64,000 nt of DNA, from assembly GCA_036832975.1 (NCBI GenBank), contig DAITQM010000012.1, positions 16,004 to 80,003 of the forward strand. The letters are read 5' to 3'. The notes beneath the pieces were generated by a model. It was not told where the DNA came from. It ran no database searches and saw nothing but the letters and a program-made list of their open reading frames with translations. Shown here one piece after another: positions 52,283 through 60,788 of this stretch (the stretch's first letter is position 1; every line of letters starts with the position of its first letter). The translations under genes and the position numbers were made by a program. The DNA comes from DAITQM01 sp036832975 (GTDB lineage: Bacteria; Pseudomonadota; Gammaproteobacteria; Xanthomonadales; Wenzhouxiangellaceae).

Positions 52283-53997
52283 CGCACGCCTTCAACAGCC
52301 TGAGCCAGCGCCTGTACGCCGAGCTGGTCGAGCACGGCCACACACTGGCGGTGGAGTTGGACATCAGCGATGCGGTAACCGAGGACGCCGCCGAACGATT
52401 TCGCCCCGACCTGATCATCGCACCGTACCTCAAGCGAGCGATTCCCGAAGCGGTCTGGCGCCGTTTCGTCTGCCTGATCGTCCACCCCGGCCCGCCCGGC
52501 GATCGCGGTCCAGCGTCGCTCGACCGGGCGATACTCGAGAAGCGAACGTCGTGGGGTGTCACGGTGTTGCAAGCCGAGGCCGAACTCGACGCCGGGCCGG
52601 TGTGGGCCGGGCGCGCCTTCCCGTTGAACCACGGCCGCAAAAGCCATCTGTACCGCTTCGCGCTGAGCGATGCGGCGGTGGCCGCGGTGCTGGAAGCAGC
52701 CGACCGTTTTGCGGCCGGTGGCTACGTTCCGGCTTATCCCCCGGCGGCGGCGATCCACCAGAGCCCGCCGCTCGCTGCCGCCGAGCGGCGGGTCGATTGG
52801 CAGGCCGACACGACCGCCGTCGTGCGGCGCAAGATCGACAGCGCCGACGGCGCACCGGGCGCCGTCGATGAATGGGCCGGCCGGCCGTGGCGTCTGTTTG
52901 ATGTCGGCGTCGAAGATGTCCTGTGCGGACCGCCCGGCGCTTGGCTCGCCCGCTGCCACGGCGCGCTGTGCCGCGCCACTGCCGACGGCGCGGTGTGGAT
53001 CGGACAGATCAAAGCCGCGCCCGATGGTTTCAAGTTGCCGGCCGCCACGGTGCTCGGCGGGGCGGCGCGGCGCCTGCCGGAAGTCCAGTCCGACCCGAGC
53101 GCAGCCCACCTGTTCTCGGACAGCGAACGGCGCACGCGGCGCGAGATCGAATACGAAGAATACGGCCCCATCGGTATTGTGCGATTCGATTTTTATAACG
53201 GCGCGATGAGCACCCGCCGCTGCCGCCGTTTGCTCGCCGCCTGGCGTGCCGTGTGCCGCCGGCCGACACAGGTGCTGATCCTTGCCGGCGGCGCCGATTT
53301 TTGGAGCAACGGCCTCGACCTCAATCTCATCGAGGCGGCGCCGAGCCCGGCCGACGAATCGTGGCGCAATATCCAGGCGATGGATGATCTGGCGCAGGCG
53401 ATCATCACGACCACCGATCGTTACACGATTGCGGCGCTGGGTGGCAACGCCGCCGCCGGCGGTGCCTTTCTCGCCCTGGCTGCCGACGAGGTGTGGTGCC
53501 GCGCCGGCGTGATCCTCAATCCGCATTATAAAAATATGGGTAACCTGTACGGCTCCGAGTACTGGACTTACCTGCTGCCGCGCCGCATTGGGCAGGACGC
53601 CGCCGCCGCGGTGATGACGCACCGTTTGCCGCTCGGCGCCGTGGCGGCGGCCCGCCTCGGATTGATCGATCGGATCGGACCTTTGGACCGCGAGGCATTT
53701 GACGATTGGGTGAGCGCCGAAGCGCGGGCGTTGGCCGGCGGCCGTGGATTCGCCTATCTGCTTGCCGAAAAGCGCCGGCGGCGCGCCGCGGACGAGGCAC
53801 AAAAACCACTCGCCGCGTACCGGGCAGAGGAACTGGCCCGGATGCGGCTCAATTTCTACGGCTTCGATCCGAGCTATCACGTCGCACGCCACCGCTTTGT
53901 CCACCGCGCCCCGCATGCCTGGACGCCGCTGCACCTGGCACCCCACCGGCGGCTGGGCTGGCAAACGCCGAGCGGCGCCCGACGGCAGACCGGATGA
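52264..53997 (+). CDS. hypX: HypX, aerobic CO-ligand synthesis enzyme
   Basis: HypX makes the active-site CO from formyl-THF by way of formyl-CoA, allowing hydrogenase assembly in air. The N-terminal 220 or so residues resemble formyltransferases (LIVHPGPPGDRG with His74, then SWGVTVLQ and LDAGPVW). The C-terminal half is a crotonase fold with AGGADFWSNGLDLN, a GGNAAAGGAFLALAADEVW loop and NPHYKNMGNLYGSEYW, as in known HypX. Length 577 is typical. It lies between hypD and hypF with overlaps at both ends, so it is an integral part of the operon. Unusual beside FNR boxes, which imply anaerobic expression. Confidence 0.92.
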   Translation: MRILLLTHAFNSLSQRLYAELVEHGHTLAVELDISDAVTEDAAERFRPDLIIAPYLKRAIPEAVWRRFVCLIVHPGPPGDRGPASLDRAILEKRTSWGVTVLQAEAELDAGPVWAGRAFPLNHGRKSHLYRFALSDAAVAAVLEAADRFAAGGYVPAYPPAAAIHQSPPLAAAERRVDWQADTTAVVRRKIDSADGAPGAVDEWAGRPWRLFDVGVEDVLCGPPGAWLARCHGALCRATADGAVWIGQIKAAPDGFKLPAATVLGGAARRLPEVQSDPSAAHLFSDSERRTRREIEYEEYGPIGIVRFDFYNGAMSTRRCRRLLAAWRAVCRRPTQVLILAGGADFWSNGLDLNLIEAAPSPADESWRNIQAMDDLAQAIITTTDRYTIAALGGNAAAGGAFLALAADEVWCRAGVILNPHYKNMGNLYGSEYWTYLLPRRIGQDAAAAVMTHRLPLGAVAAARLGLIDRIGPLDREAFDDWVSAEARALAGGRGFAYLLAEKRRRRAADEAQKPLAAYRAEELARMRLNFYGFDPSYHVARHRFVHRAPHAWTPLHLAPHRRLGWQTPSGARRQTG

Positions 53998-56396
53998 ACG
54001 CGCGCCGCGCCCCGGCCGCGTGGCGCCTGGCCGTGACCGGCCGGGTACAGGGCGTCGGGTTCAGGCCGTTTGTGTATCGCCTGGCCCATACCCACCGGTT
54101 GTCCGGCTTTGTGCTGAACGCCGGCGGCCAGGTCGATATCCATGTCGAAGGTCCGGCGGCTGCTCTGGCGGCGTTTCGCCGCGAACTGCTCGCCCGCGCC
54201 CCACCGCTCGCCCGGCCGCGGCTCGGCGCGGAACAAGCCGTGCCGGCCGCCGGCTTTACCGCGTTTACCATCGAGTCCAGCCGCCCCGGCCGGAAACCTG
54301 AAATACACGTCCCGCCGGACCAGTTCGCGTGCGCCGACTGCCTGGCCGAAATGAGCGACCCCGGCGAGCGACGCTACCGCTATCCGTTCATCAATTGCAC
54401 GCAGTGCGGGCCGCGCTACACGATCATTCGCGCTCTGCCCTACGACCGTCCCAACACCACGCTCGCCGGTTTTCCGTTGTGCGCGGCGTGTGCCGCCGAA
54501 TACCGCGAGCCGTTGGACCGGCGGTTTCACGCCCAGCCGCTGGCCTGTCCGGTCTGTGGCCCGCATCTGGTTTTTGTCCCCTCTCCCCCCGCCGATCGGT
54601 CGCCTGCGGGAAATCAGTCATCTTCGATATCGACCCCCACTGCTGGACGGGAGCCGGCCTCGATATCATCTCCTCTGCCGCAGGCGGCAGAGGGGACAGG
54701 GGCGGGGGCCATCGCCATCGACGGCGATGAAGCGGCGCTCGCCGCCGGCGTTCAAGCCATCCTGGCCGGCCAGATCGTTGCGGTGCGCGGGATCGGCGGC
54801 TATCACCTGATCTGCGATGCGGCGCACGAGGCCGCCGTCCGCCGTCTACGACAGCGCAAGCGCCGGCCGAACAAGCCGCTGGCGGTGATGGTGCCGCTGG
54901 CCGGAAAAGACGGAGTGAGTGCCGCCCGCCGGCTCGCCGCACTCAGCCCGGGGCAAGCGCAAATGCTGGCCGACCCGATGCGGCCGATCGTGCTGGCGCC
55001 GCTCCAGCCGGGTGCGGGGCTGGCAGCGGGCATCGCTCCGGGGCTGGGCGAGATCGGTTTGATGCTGCCCTATAGTCCGCTGCACCATTTGCTGCTCGCC
55101 GCCTGCGGTCGGCCGCTGGTCGCGACTTCGGGCAATATCAGCGGCGAGCCGGTGCTCACCACGCCCGCGGACGCCGAAACCCGGCTGCGTGAAGTCGCCG
55201 ATGCCTTCGTGCACCACAACCGGCCGATCGAACGCCCAGCCGACGATCCCGTATACCGCGAAATCGCCGGCGTTCTCCGGCCGCTGCGCCTCGGCCGCGG
55301 CAACGCGCCGCTGGAAATGGACCTGCCGTTTAAGCTCAACCACCCGGTGCTCGCCGCCGGCGCCTTCATGAAAAACACCGTGGCGCTCGCCTGGGACGAT
55401 CGTCTCATCGTCTCGCCGCATATCGGCGAACTGGAAACGCCCCGCGCCCGGGCGGTGTTCGGGCAAGTCGTTGAAGATCTGCAACGGCTCTACGGCATAC
55501 GCGCCTTAGCTGTCGTCTGCGACGCCCACCCTGACTTTCCTAACAGCCGCTGGGCGAGGGACAGCGGCCTTGCGGTCACCCCGGTTTTTCACCACCACGC
55601 CCACGCCGCGGCGCTGGCCGGGGAATTCAAGATCGACAAAGCCATATTGGTTTTTACCTGGGACGGCGTTGGCTACGGCGCCGACGGGACGTTGTGGGGC
55701 GGCGAAGCATTGCTTGGCCGGCCGGGCGCCTGGCGCCGTTTCGCCTCGCTGTTGCCATTCCGCCTGCCCGGCGGCGAGCAGGCCGTTCGGCAACCCTGGC
55801 GCACGGCTCTGTCACTGGCCTGGACCGCCGGCACGCCGTGGCCGGCTGCTCCCCCGGCACCTGATTTGTTGCACCGCGCTTGGCAGCGCGGCATCAATAG
55901 CCCGTTGACCAGCGCCGCGGGCCGTCTGTTCGACGGCGCTGCGGCGCTCGCCGGCCTGGTCGGCGAAGCGAGCTATGACGGTCAGGGGCCGATGGAATTG
56001 GAAGCGGCGAGCACCGGTGCCGACGTCACCCCGATCATCTTGCCGTTGAACGCCGACGATCAAAACGTGCAACGCTTGGATTGGCGGCCGTTAGTCAGTG
56101 TCCTTAGCAACCCTGCGTTGCCGGCGGCCGAACGCGGGGCGATCTTCCACGAAAGCCTGGCCGCGGCGCTTGCCGCGCAAGCGCACGCCGCGCGCACCGC
56201 CTGCGGCATCGATACCGTCGGCTTGACCGGCGGCGTATTCCAGAACCGCCGCCTGACCGACAGCGCCGCCCGCCGTCTGCGCGAACTGGGGTTCAACGTG
56301 CTGATCCCGGAACGGCTACCCCTCAATGACGCCGGCATCAGCTATGGCCAGATCGTCGAATATGCGTTCCAGAATTCATCGCTATACAAACTCTGA
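53994..56396 (+). CDS. hypF: Carbamoyltransferase HypF with in-frame insertion
   Basis: Uses carbamoyl phosphate and ATP to carbamoylate the HypE C-terminal cysteine, the source of CN ligands. Order: acylphosphatase (GRVQGVGFRPFVYRLA, residues 15-30), zinc fingers (CADC, CTQC, CAAC, CPVC), YrdC-like domain (KRRPNKPLAVMV) and Kae1-like domain (HHHAHAAAL, LTGGVFQNRRL). Residues about 195-235 are Ser/Pro-rich, lie between CGPHLVFV and the YrdC domain, and are encoded by an inverted-repeat element; E. coli HypF has no such linker. 800 residues versus 750. ATG overlaps hypX (ATGA). Confidence 0.94.
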   Translation: MNARRAPAAWRLAVTGRVQGVGFRPFVYRLAHTHRLSGFVLNAGGQVDIHVEGPAAALAAFRRELLARAPPLARPRLGAEQAVPAAGFTAFTIESSRPGRKPEIHVPPDQFACADCLAEMSDPGERRYRYPFINCTQCGPRYTIIRALPYDRPNTTLAGFPLCAACAAEYREPLDRRFHAQPLACPVCGPHLVFVPSPPADRSPAGNQSSSISTPTAGREPASISSPLPQAAEGTGAGAIAIDGDEAALAAGVQAILAGQIVAVRGIGGYHLICDAAHEAAVRRLRQRKRRPNKPLAVMVPLAGKDGVSAARRLAALSPGQAQMLADPMRPIVLAPLQPGAGLAAGIAPGLGEIGLMLPYSPLHHLLLAACGRPLVATSGNISGEPVLTTPADAETRLREVADAFVHHNRPIERPADDPVYREIAGVLRPLRLGRGNAPLEMDLPFKLNHPVLAAGAFMKNTVALAWDDRLIVSPHIGELETPRARAVFGQVVEDLQRLYGIRALAVVCDAHPDFPNSRWARDSGLAVTPVFHHHAHAAALAGEFKIDKAILVFTWDGVGYGADGTLWGGEALLGRPGAWRRFASLLPFRLPGGEQAVRQPWRTALSLAWTAGTPWPAAPPAPDLLHRAWQRGINSPLTSAAGRLFDGAAALAGLVGEASYDGQGPMELEAASTGADVTPIILPLNADDQNVQRLDWRPLVSVLSNPALPAAERGAIFHESLAAALAAQAHAARTACGIDTVGLTGGVFQNRRLTDSAARRLRELGFNVLIPERLPLNDAGISYGQIVEYAFQNSSLYKL
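54576..54697. repeat. Inverted-repeat insertion within hypF
   Basis: GTCCCCTCT (54576-54584) and its complement AGAGGGGAC (54689-54697) bracket about 122 bases. The right end also forms a tight hairpin, CCTCTGCCG with CGGCAGAGG. The stretch is open in the hypF frame and codes for a Ser/Pro/Ala-rich linker. It is unrelated in sequence to the ATPase insertion. Confidence 0.5.
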
Positions 56397-56473
56397 TTCA
56401 TTCAGTATTTCCACCTGCCTGCCAAAATTGATGCAAGATTGGGTGAATATTGATGGGGGCTTGTGGAGGTTCT

Positions 56474-57499
56474 ATGAATATGAATATGAATATGCACGGT
56501 GAGCGGACGATTTCGTTGGCCCACGGCAACGGCGGGCGGTATATGCGCGAGTTGATTGCCGAGGTGTTCGCCCGGCATCTGGGCAACCCGCTGCTCGATA
56601 CGGCGGCCGATGCGGTGGCGGTGCCCGATCCGGGGGGACAACTGGTGGTCACGACCGACGGGTTTACCGTGACGCCGCTGGAGTTCCCCGGCGGCGATCT
56701 CGGCTCGCTGGCGGTGCATGGCACGGTCAACGATTTGGCGGTCGCCGGCGCCGAACCGCGCTATTTGACACTCAACGCGTTTATCGAGGAGGGCACTGAA
56801 ATCGAGTTGCTCGACCGTCTTGCCGCATCGCTGGCGCGGGCGGCGGCGGAGAGCGGTGCGGCGGTCGTCGCCGGCGATACCAAGGTCGTCGGTCGCGGTG
56901 AATGCGGCGGGGTGTTTTTCGCGACGACCGGCATCGGTACCCGGCCGCCCGGCCGGGCGCCGGGTCTCGATCGAATCCGGCCCGGTGATCGGATCCTGGT
57001 TTCCGGTCCGGTCGGCGACCACGGCGCGGCGGTGTTACTGGCCCGCGAGGAATACGGCTTGAGCGGCGAATTGCGTTCCGATGCGGGCAGCGTGCTGCCG
57101 CTCGCCCGATTGCTGTTGGCAGAGCCCGGTTTGCGCTTCATGCGCGATCCAACGCGCGGCGGGCTCGCGACCGTGGCCTGCGAAATCGCCCGCGCCATCG
57201 GTCTGGGTCTGCATGTCGATGAATTTTTGATCCCGATCAGCGAACCGGTGGCCGCGATGTGCGAAATTTTGGGTTACGACCCGCTGTATCTGGCCTGCGA
57301 AGGGCGCATCGTCGCGGTGCTCGCACCCGAGACCGCGACGGCGGCGCTGGACGGGTTGCGCGACTCCGGACTTGCACCGCACGCCGCGTTGATCGGCACC
57401 ATCGATGCCGACCCCGGGCCGGTGGTGATGACCACTGCCTTGGGCGGCCAGCGGGTGTTGGATGAATTGGAGAACGATCCCTTACCCAGAATTTGCTGA
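56474..57499 (+). CDS. hypE: Hydrogenase maturation protein HypE
   Basis: Dehydrates the thiocarbamate made by HypF to thiocyanate and passes CN to HypCD. It has ISLAHGNGGR, TTDGFTVTPLEFPGGDLGSLAVHGTVNDLAVAGA, DPTRGGLATV and the essential terminal Cys341 in LPRIC. GGAGG five bases before 56474 sets the start, which lies in three copies of ATGAAT (giving MNMNMNMH); upstream TTG and ATG codons lack such a site. 341 residues, close to E. coli (322-336). Last hyp gene, 77 bases after hypF. Confidence 0.94.
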   Translation: MNMNMNMHGERTISLAHGNGGRYMRELIAEVFARHLGNPLLDTAADAVAVPDPGGQLVVTTDGFTVTPLEFPGGDLGSLAVHGTVNDLAVAGAEPRYLTLNAFIEEGTEIELLDRLAASLARAAAESGAAVVAGDTKVVGRGECGGVFFATTGIGTRPPGRAPGLDRIRPGDRILVSGPVGDHGAAVLLAREEYGLSGELRSDAGSVLPLARLLLAEPGLRFMRDPTRGGLATVACEIARAIGLGLHVDEFLIPISEPVAAMCEILGYDPLYLACEGRIVAVLAPETATAALDGLRDSGLAPHAALIGTIDADPGPVVMTTALGGQRVLDELENDPLPRIC

Positions 57500-57510
57500 C
57501 GAGATCGATC

Positions 57511-57885
57511 ATGAATCTGATGCCGCCGCCGTGGTTGACGGCGCTTGCCGTAGCGCTCGTCTGGTTGTACGAAGGATTGTGGTGCAAAGTGCTGGGCCGC
57601 AGCCGCCACGAACGGGAAGTGGTCGCGACCGCGGCGTGGCCGCCGCCGCGCTTCGCCGGGCTGTTTCTGCGCGCCCTGGGCGTATTCGAATGCGGCCTCG
57701 CGGTTTGGGTGCTGAGCGGCCGGCAGCCGTTGTTCGCAGCGCTTGTGCAGAGCGGCCTTTTGATCGCGCTGAACACGGCGGGCGTCGGTTGGTCACGACA
57801 CCTGATTCCCGACCCGGCCGGACTCGTGATCAAGAACTTCGCTTTTCTAGTGCTCGTCTGGGTCGCCGCCGGTCAGGCGGCGTAA
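57511..57885 (+). CDS. DoxX-like small membrane protein
   Basis: A 124-residue protein with four hydrophobic helices (TALAVALVWLYEGLWCKVL, FAGLFLRALGVFECGLAVWVL, LFAALVQSGLLIAL, GLVIKNFAFLVLVWVAA). The helix pattern and the Glu in the first helix resemble DoxX-like proteins. DoxX-type proteins include a thiosulfate:quinone oxidoreductase subunit, but small relatives are of unknown function. It starts 11 bases after hypE, so it is probably on the same transcript. The assignment is by general resemblance only. Confidence 0.55.
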   Translation: MNLMPPPWLTALAVALVWLYEGLWCKVLGRSRHEREVVATAAWPPPRFAGLFLRALGVFECGLAVWVLSGRQPLFAALVQSGLLIALNTAGVGWSRHLIPDPAGLVIKNFAFLVLVWVAAGQAA

Positions 57886-57887
57886 CC

Positions 57888-58796
57888 ATGAATACCGCAA
57901 CACCGTGGGCCGCCGGCCGGTTCGATGGGTGCGGCGGCAAGCCGCAAGTGTTGTTCGGCCGAATGTACGAGGACGCGGCGATCGAGCGGGCGGCGTTCAC
58001 GCCGGGCACGGAGGTGTTCTGCATCGCCTCGGCCGGTTGCACCGCGCTTGAACTGGCCGCCCGTCACGACGTCACCGCGGTCGATATCAATGCGGCGCAG
58101 CTCGCCTACGCCAAAGCGCGCGCCGCCGGCGCACCGCCGGTGACCGGCAGCGCCGAACGCCTGCTTGCCGTCGGCCGCGCCCTGCTCGCGCCGTGCGGTT
58201 GGCGGCGGGCCCGGGTCGAAACCTTTCTCGATCTTAAGGAGCCGGCGGTGCAACTCGAATTCTGGCGGCGCCATCTCGATACCCGCCGTTTCCGGCTTGC
58301 CACCGATATGCTATTTTCGTTCACCGGGCTGCGCATGATCTATCAATGGCCGCTGCTCGCCGCTCTGCCCGTCCACTTCGGGCGCGTGATCCGACGGCGG
58401 CTCGAACGTTGTTTCGCACGCCATCCTAACCGGACGAACCGCTATGCCCGCGCCCTGCTGCTCGGCGCCGGCGCCGAGTGCGCGCCGCGGGTCGAGCGCC
58501 GAACGCTCCGTTTCGTACATAGCGACGCCGCCGAATATCTGGAAAGCTGCCCGGCCGGCCGTTTCGCCGGCTTTACGCTATCGAATATCCTCGACGGCGC
58601 GCCGTCGGCTTATCGGGCGCGACTGATGGCGGCGGTGCGTCATGCCGCGGCGCCCGGCGCGGTGGCCATCCTGCGCAGTTTCGCCGAACCACTCGGCCAT
58701 GACCCTGCCAACCGCGCCGCCGAAGATCGCTCGATCTTGTGGGGCATCGTCGATGTCCGCCCGGTGAGTGCGCTGCACGCTGGAGTATGGCCATGA
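57888..58796 (+). CDS. DUF3419 family protein, BtaA-like aminocarboxypropyl transferase
   Basis: SAM-dependent protein resembling BtaA, which moves the 3-amino-3-carboxypropyl group of SAM to diacylglycerol in betaine-lipid synthesis. The family start is seen as VLFGRMYEDAAIERAAF, followed by the SAM site VFCIASAGCTALELAARHDVTAVDINAAQ split over residues about 43-71, and a late FTLSNILDGAP segment. At 302 residues it is shorter than BtaA (about 400), and no BtaB partner is near. Context with a DoxX-like and a UbiA-like gene, all overlapping or touching, suggests a lipid or quinone substrate. That is inference. Confidence 0.62.
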   Translation: MNTATPWAAGRFDGCGGKPQVLFGRMYEDAAIERAAFTPGTEVFCIASAGCTALELAARHDVTAVDINAAQLAYAKARAAGAPPVTGSAERLLAVGRALLAPCGWRRARVETFLDLKEPAVQLEFWRRHLDTRRFRLATDMLFSFTGLRMIYQWPLLAALPVHFGRVIRRRLERCFARHPNRTNRYARALLLGAGAECAPRVERRTLRFVHSDAAEYLESCPAGRFAGFTLSNILDGAPSAYRARLMAAVRHAAAPGAVAILRSFAEPLGHDPANRAAEDRSILWGIVDVRPVSALHAGVWP

Positions 58797-59680
58797 CCCG
58801 AAACGATTTTTTGCGCATCGTCGCGATCGAGACCAAAATCATCAGTCTGTCTTCGTTTCTGATCGGGACTGTTTATGCCGCAACCGCCGGCGCGGCGTTC
58901 TCGTGGCCGCTGTTCTGGTTGATGCTGGGTGCCGTGCTCAGTGTCGATCTGGCGACCGCGTCGTTCAACAACTATTTCGATTTCCGCCGCGGCGTCGATA
59001 CCAAAGAATCGGATCTGATCGGCGACAAGGTGCTGGTTCACAGACCATTGGACCCGCGCCTCGCCCTGCGGATCGCCGGCGTTTTTTATCTGCTCGCCGC
59101 GACCCTGGGACTGGCGATCGGCGCGCTGGCCGGATATGAGATCGTCATCGCCGGTGCGCTGTGCATGGCGGTGGCGTTCTTCTACAGCGGCGGGCCGCGG
59201 CCGCTTGCCGAAACCCCGTTCGGCGAACTGTTTGCCGGCGGCTTTCTCGGGCTTGTGCTGGTCGTTCTCGCGGCTTACGTCCAGACCGGCACCGTAGATA
59301 GCGACGCGCTGCTGCTCGGCATTCCATCGACACTGCTGATCGCTTCGATCCTGACCGTCAACAACACCTGCGATTTGGAAGGCGATCGGCGCGCCGGCCG
59401 CCGCACGTGGTCGATCGCGCTCGGCCGCCGCGCTGCGGCAGGGGTGGTTTATGCCTCTGGCGCGCTCGCCTATGGTGTTGCCTTCGTCCTGATCCCGCTC
59501 GGCGTCCTGCCGGCCATTGGTGCGCTGCCGCTGGCCGCCGCGGCGTTCTATACCACGTTCGAATACCGCCGCCTGCACCGCACCGGCTACACCGCCGCCG
59601 CCAAAGGGCGGGCAATGGGTGCGATCAGTCGGATCCTGATGGTCTATACGCTGGCGGTGATCGTCGCACGAGTCATGTAA
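58793..59680 (+). CDS. UbiA-family prenyltransferase, MenA-like
   Basis: Membrane enzyme transferring a polyprenyl chain to an aromatic acceptor. It has eight or nine helices and both Asp-rich motifs: NNYFDFRRGVDTKESD (from residue 59) and NNTCDLEGDRRAGRRT. These match MenA (1,4-dihydroxy-2-naphthoate prenyltransferase) better than UbiA. ATG at 58793 overlaps the DUF3419 stop (ATGA); 295 residues. If MenA-like, the cell would make a naphthoquinone in addition to ubiquinone and rhodoquinone. Other men genes are not in the window. Confidence 0.75.
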   Translation: MTRNDFLRIVAIETKIISLSSFLIGTVYAATAGAAFSWPLFWLMLGAVLSVDLATASFNNYFDFRRGVDTKESDLIGDKVLVHRPLDPRLALRIAGVFYLLAATLGLAIGALAGYEIVIAGALCMAVAFFYSGGPRPLAETPFGELFAGGFLGLVLVVLAAYVQTGTVDSDALLLGIPSTLLIASILTVNNTCDLEGDRRAGRRTWSIALGRRAAAGVVYASGALAYGVAFVLIPLGVLPAIGALPLAAAAFYTTFEYRRLHRTGYTAAAKGRAMGAISRILMVYTLAVIVARVM

Positions 59681-59778
59681 CCCAAGGGCCGGCCGCGCGG
59701 CGATCGCCTCATCGCGTTTTGTGTACCATGTCGGGGCAAGACGGGTGGTGGAGCGATACGATGGTTCAGGAGAATCGT

Positions 59779-60657
59779 ATGAACTGGATCAGGTACGTAC
59801 TTTTGGCCGGCCTGCTCGGCGGCCAGGGCGCGGTGGCGCAACCCGGAAACGAGATGACTTCGGCCGAGGAAGCGGTGGCGGAGGCGATCATTGCGGTCTT
59901 GGGCGGTGATCATCGCGATCCGGCCAACGTCACGCGCGACGCCGCGCGCCATCCGCTGGAAACGCTGCTGTTTTTCGGCTGGCGCCCGGAGATGACGGTC
60001 GTCGAAGTCTGGCCGAGCGGCGGCTGGTATACCGAAATCCTGGCGCCGATCACGCGCCCAGCCGGTCAGTACTATGCCGCCGGCTTTTCATTCGTCGCCC
60101 AGCGCACCCCGGAATGGCGCAAGGAAGTGCAGCGGGCATTCGAAGCCAAGCTCAAGGCCCGCCCCGACGTCTATGACCACGTCATCGTCACCGATCTGTC
60201 GGTGCCCGAGCGCACCGCAATCGCCCCGCCAGGCAGTGCCGACCTGGTGCTCACTTTCCGCAACGTCCACAACTGGATGAACGGCGATTACGCCGGCGAA
60301 ATGTTCGAGGTGATGGCCCGCGCCCTGAAACCGGGCGGCGTGCTGGGCCTCGTCGAGCACCGCGCGCCGAACGATTTCCCGCCGGAAAAACTCGAACGCA
60401 GCGGCTACGTGACCGAAGCCCAGGTCATTGCCTTCGCCGCGGCTGCCGGGCTCAAACTTGAGGCGCGCAGCGACATCAACGCCAATCCGGCCGACTCGCA
60501 TGACCACCCGGCCGGCGTTTGGTCGTTGCCGCCGACGCTGCGCTATTGCCGGTCGCTCGAACCCGGCTTGGAACAGGCGCGCTGCGTCGAAAAATATCTG
60601 GCAATCGGCGAATCCGACCGGATGACGCTGCGCTTTATCAAACCGCCCGCCGGCTGA
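59779..60657 (+). CDS. Secreted class I methyltransferase-like protein (COG4798 type)
   Basis: A signal peptide (NWIRYVLLAGLLGGQGAVAQ) precedes a methyltransferase-like fold with VVEVWPSGGWYTEILAP at motif I, DLVLTFRNVHNW at motif IV and ALKPGGVLGLVEHRAP at post-IV. COG4798-type proteins share this layout and are exported, which is odd for SAM-dependent enzymes; the function is unknown. AGGAG is seven bases before ATG 59779, giving 292 residues. It lies 98 bases after the UbiA-like gene and ends at a strong hairpin. Confidence 0.7.
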   Translation: MNWIRYVLLAGLLGGQGAVAQPGNEMTSAEEAVAEAIIAVLGGDHRDPANVTRDAARHPLETLLFFGWRPEMTVVEVWPSGGWYTEILAPITRPAGQYYAAGFSFVAQRTPEWRKEVQRAFEAKLKARPDVYDHVIVTDLSVPERTAIAPPGSADLVLTFRNVHNWMNGDYAGEMFEVMARALKPGGVLGLVEHRAPNDFPPEKLERSGYVTEAQVIAFAAAAGLKLEARSDINANPADSHDHPAGVWSLPPTLRYCRSLEPGLEQARCVEKYLAIGESDRMTLRFIKPPAG

Positions 60658-60684
60658 GCCGGACCCAACCTCCCCCCATCCCGG

Positions 60685-60710
60685 CCTTCCCCCCGCAAAC
60701 GGGGGGAAGG
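60685..60710 (+). terminator. Terminator-like hairpin after the methyltransferase gene
   Basis: CCTTCCCCCCG pairs perfectly with CGGGGGGAAGG across a four-base CAAA loop, 28 bases after the stop. The stem is strong but only TCTG follows, so termination may be imperfect. Confidence 0.55.
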
Positions 60711-60760
60711 TCTGAATTCGGCTAGCAAAGCAGACATACGCCTGAGATCCGCCTCGATCT

Positions 60761-60788
60761 TAGCAGGCTATTTTTCAACAGCCCGCTA
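60761..60788. repeat. Solo remnant of the TAGCAGGCTGTTG element at the hepT stop
   Basis: Read on the minus strand, TAGCGGGCTGTTGAAAAA (60788-60771) is one full terminal repeat; the opposite end is reduced to TAGCAGGC. The two ends are back to back with no interior. The first three bases on the minus strand are the hepT stop codon TAG. Confidence 0.6.
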
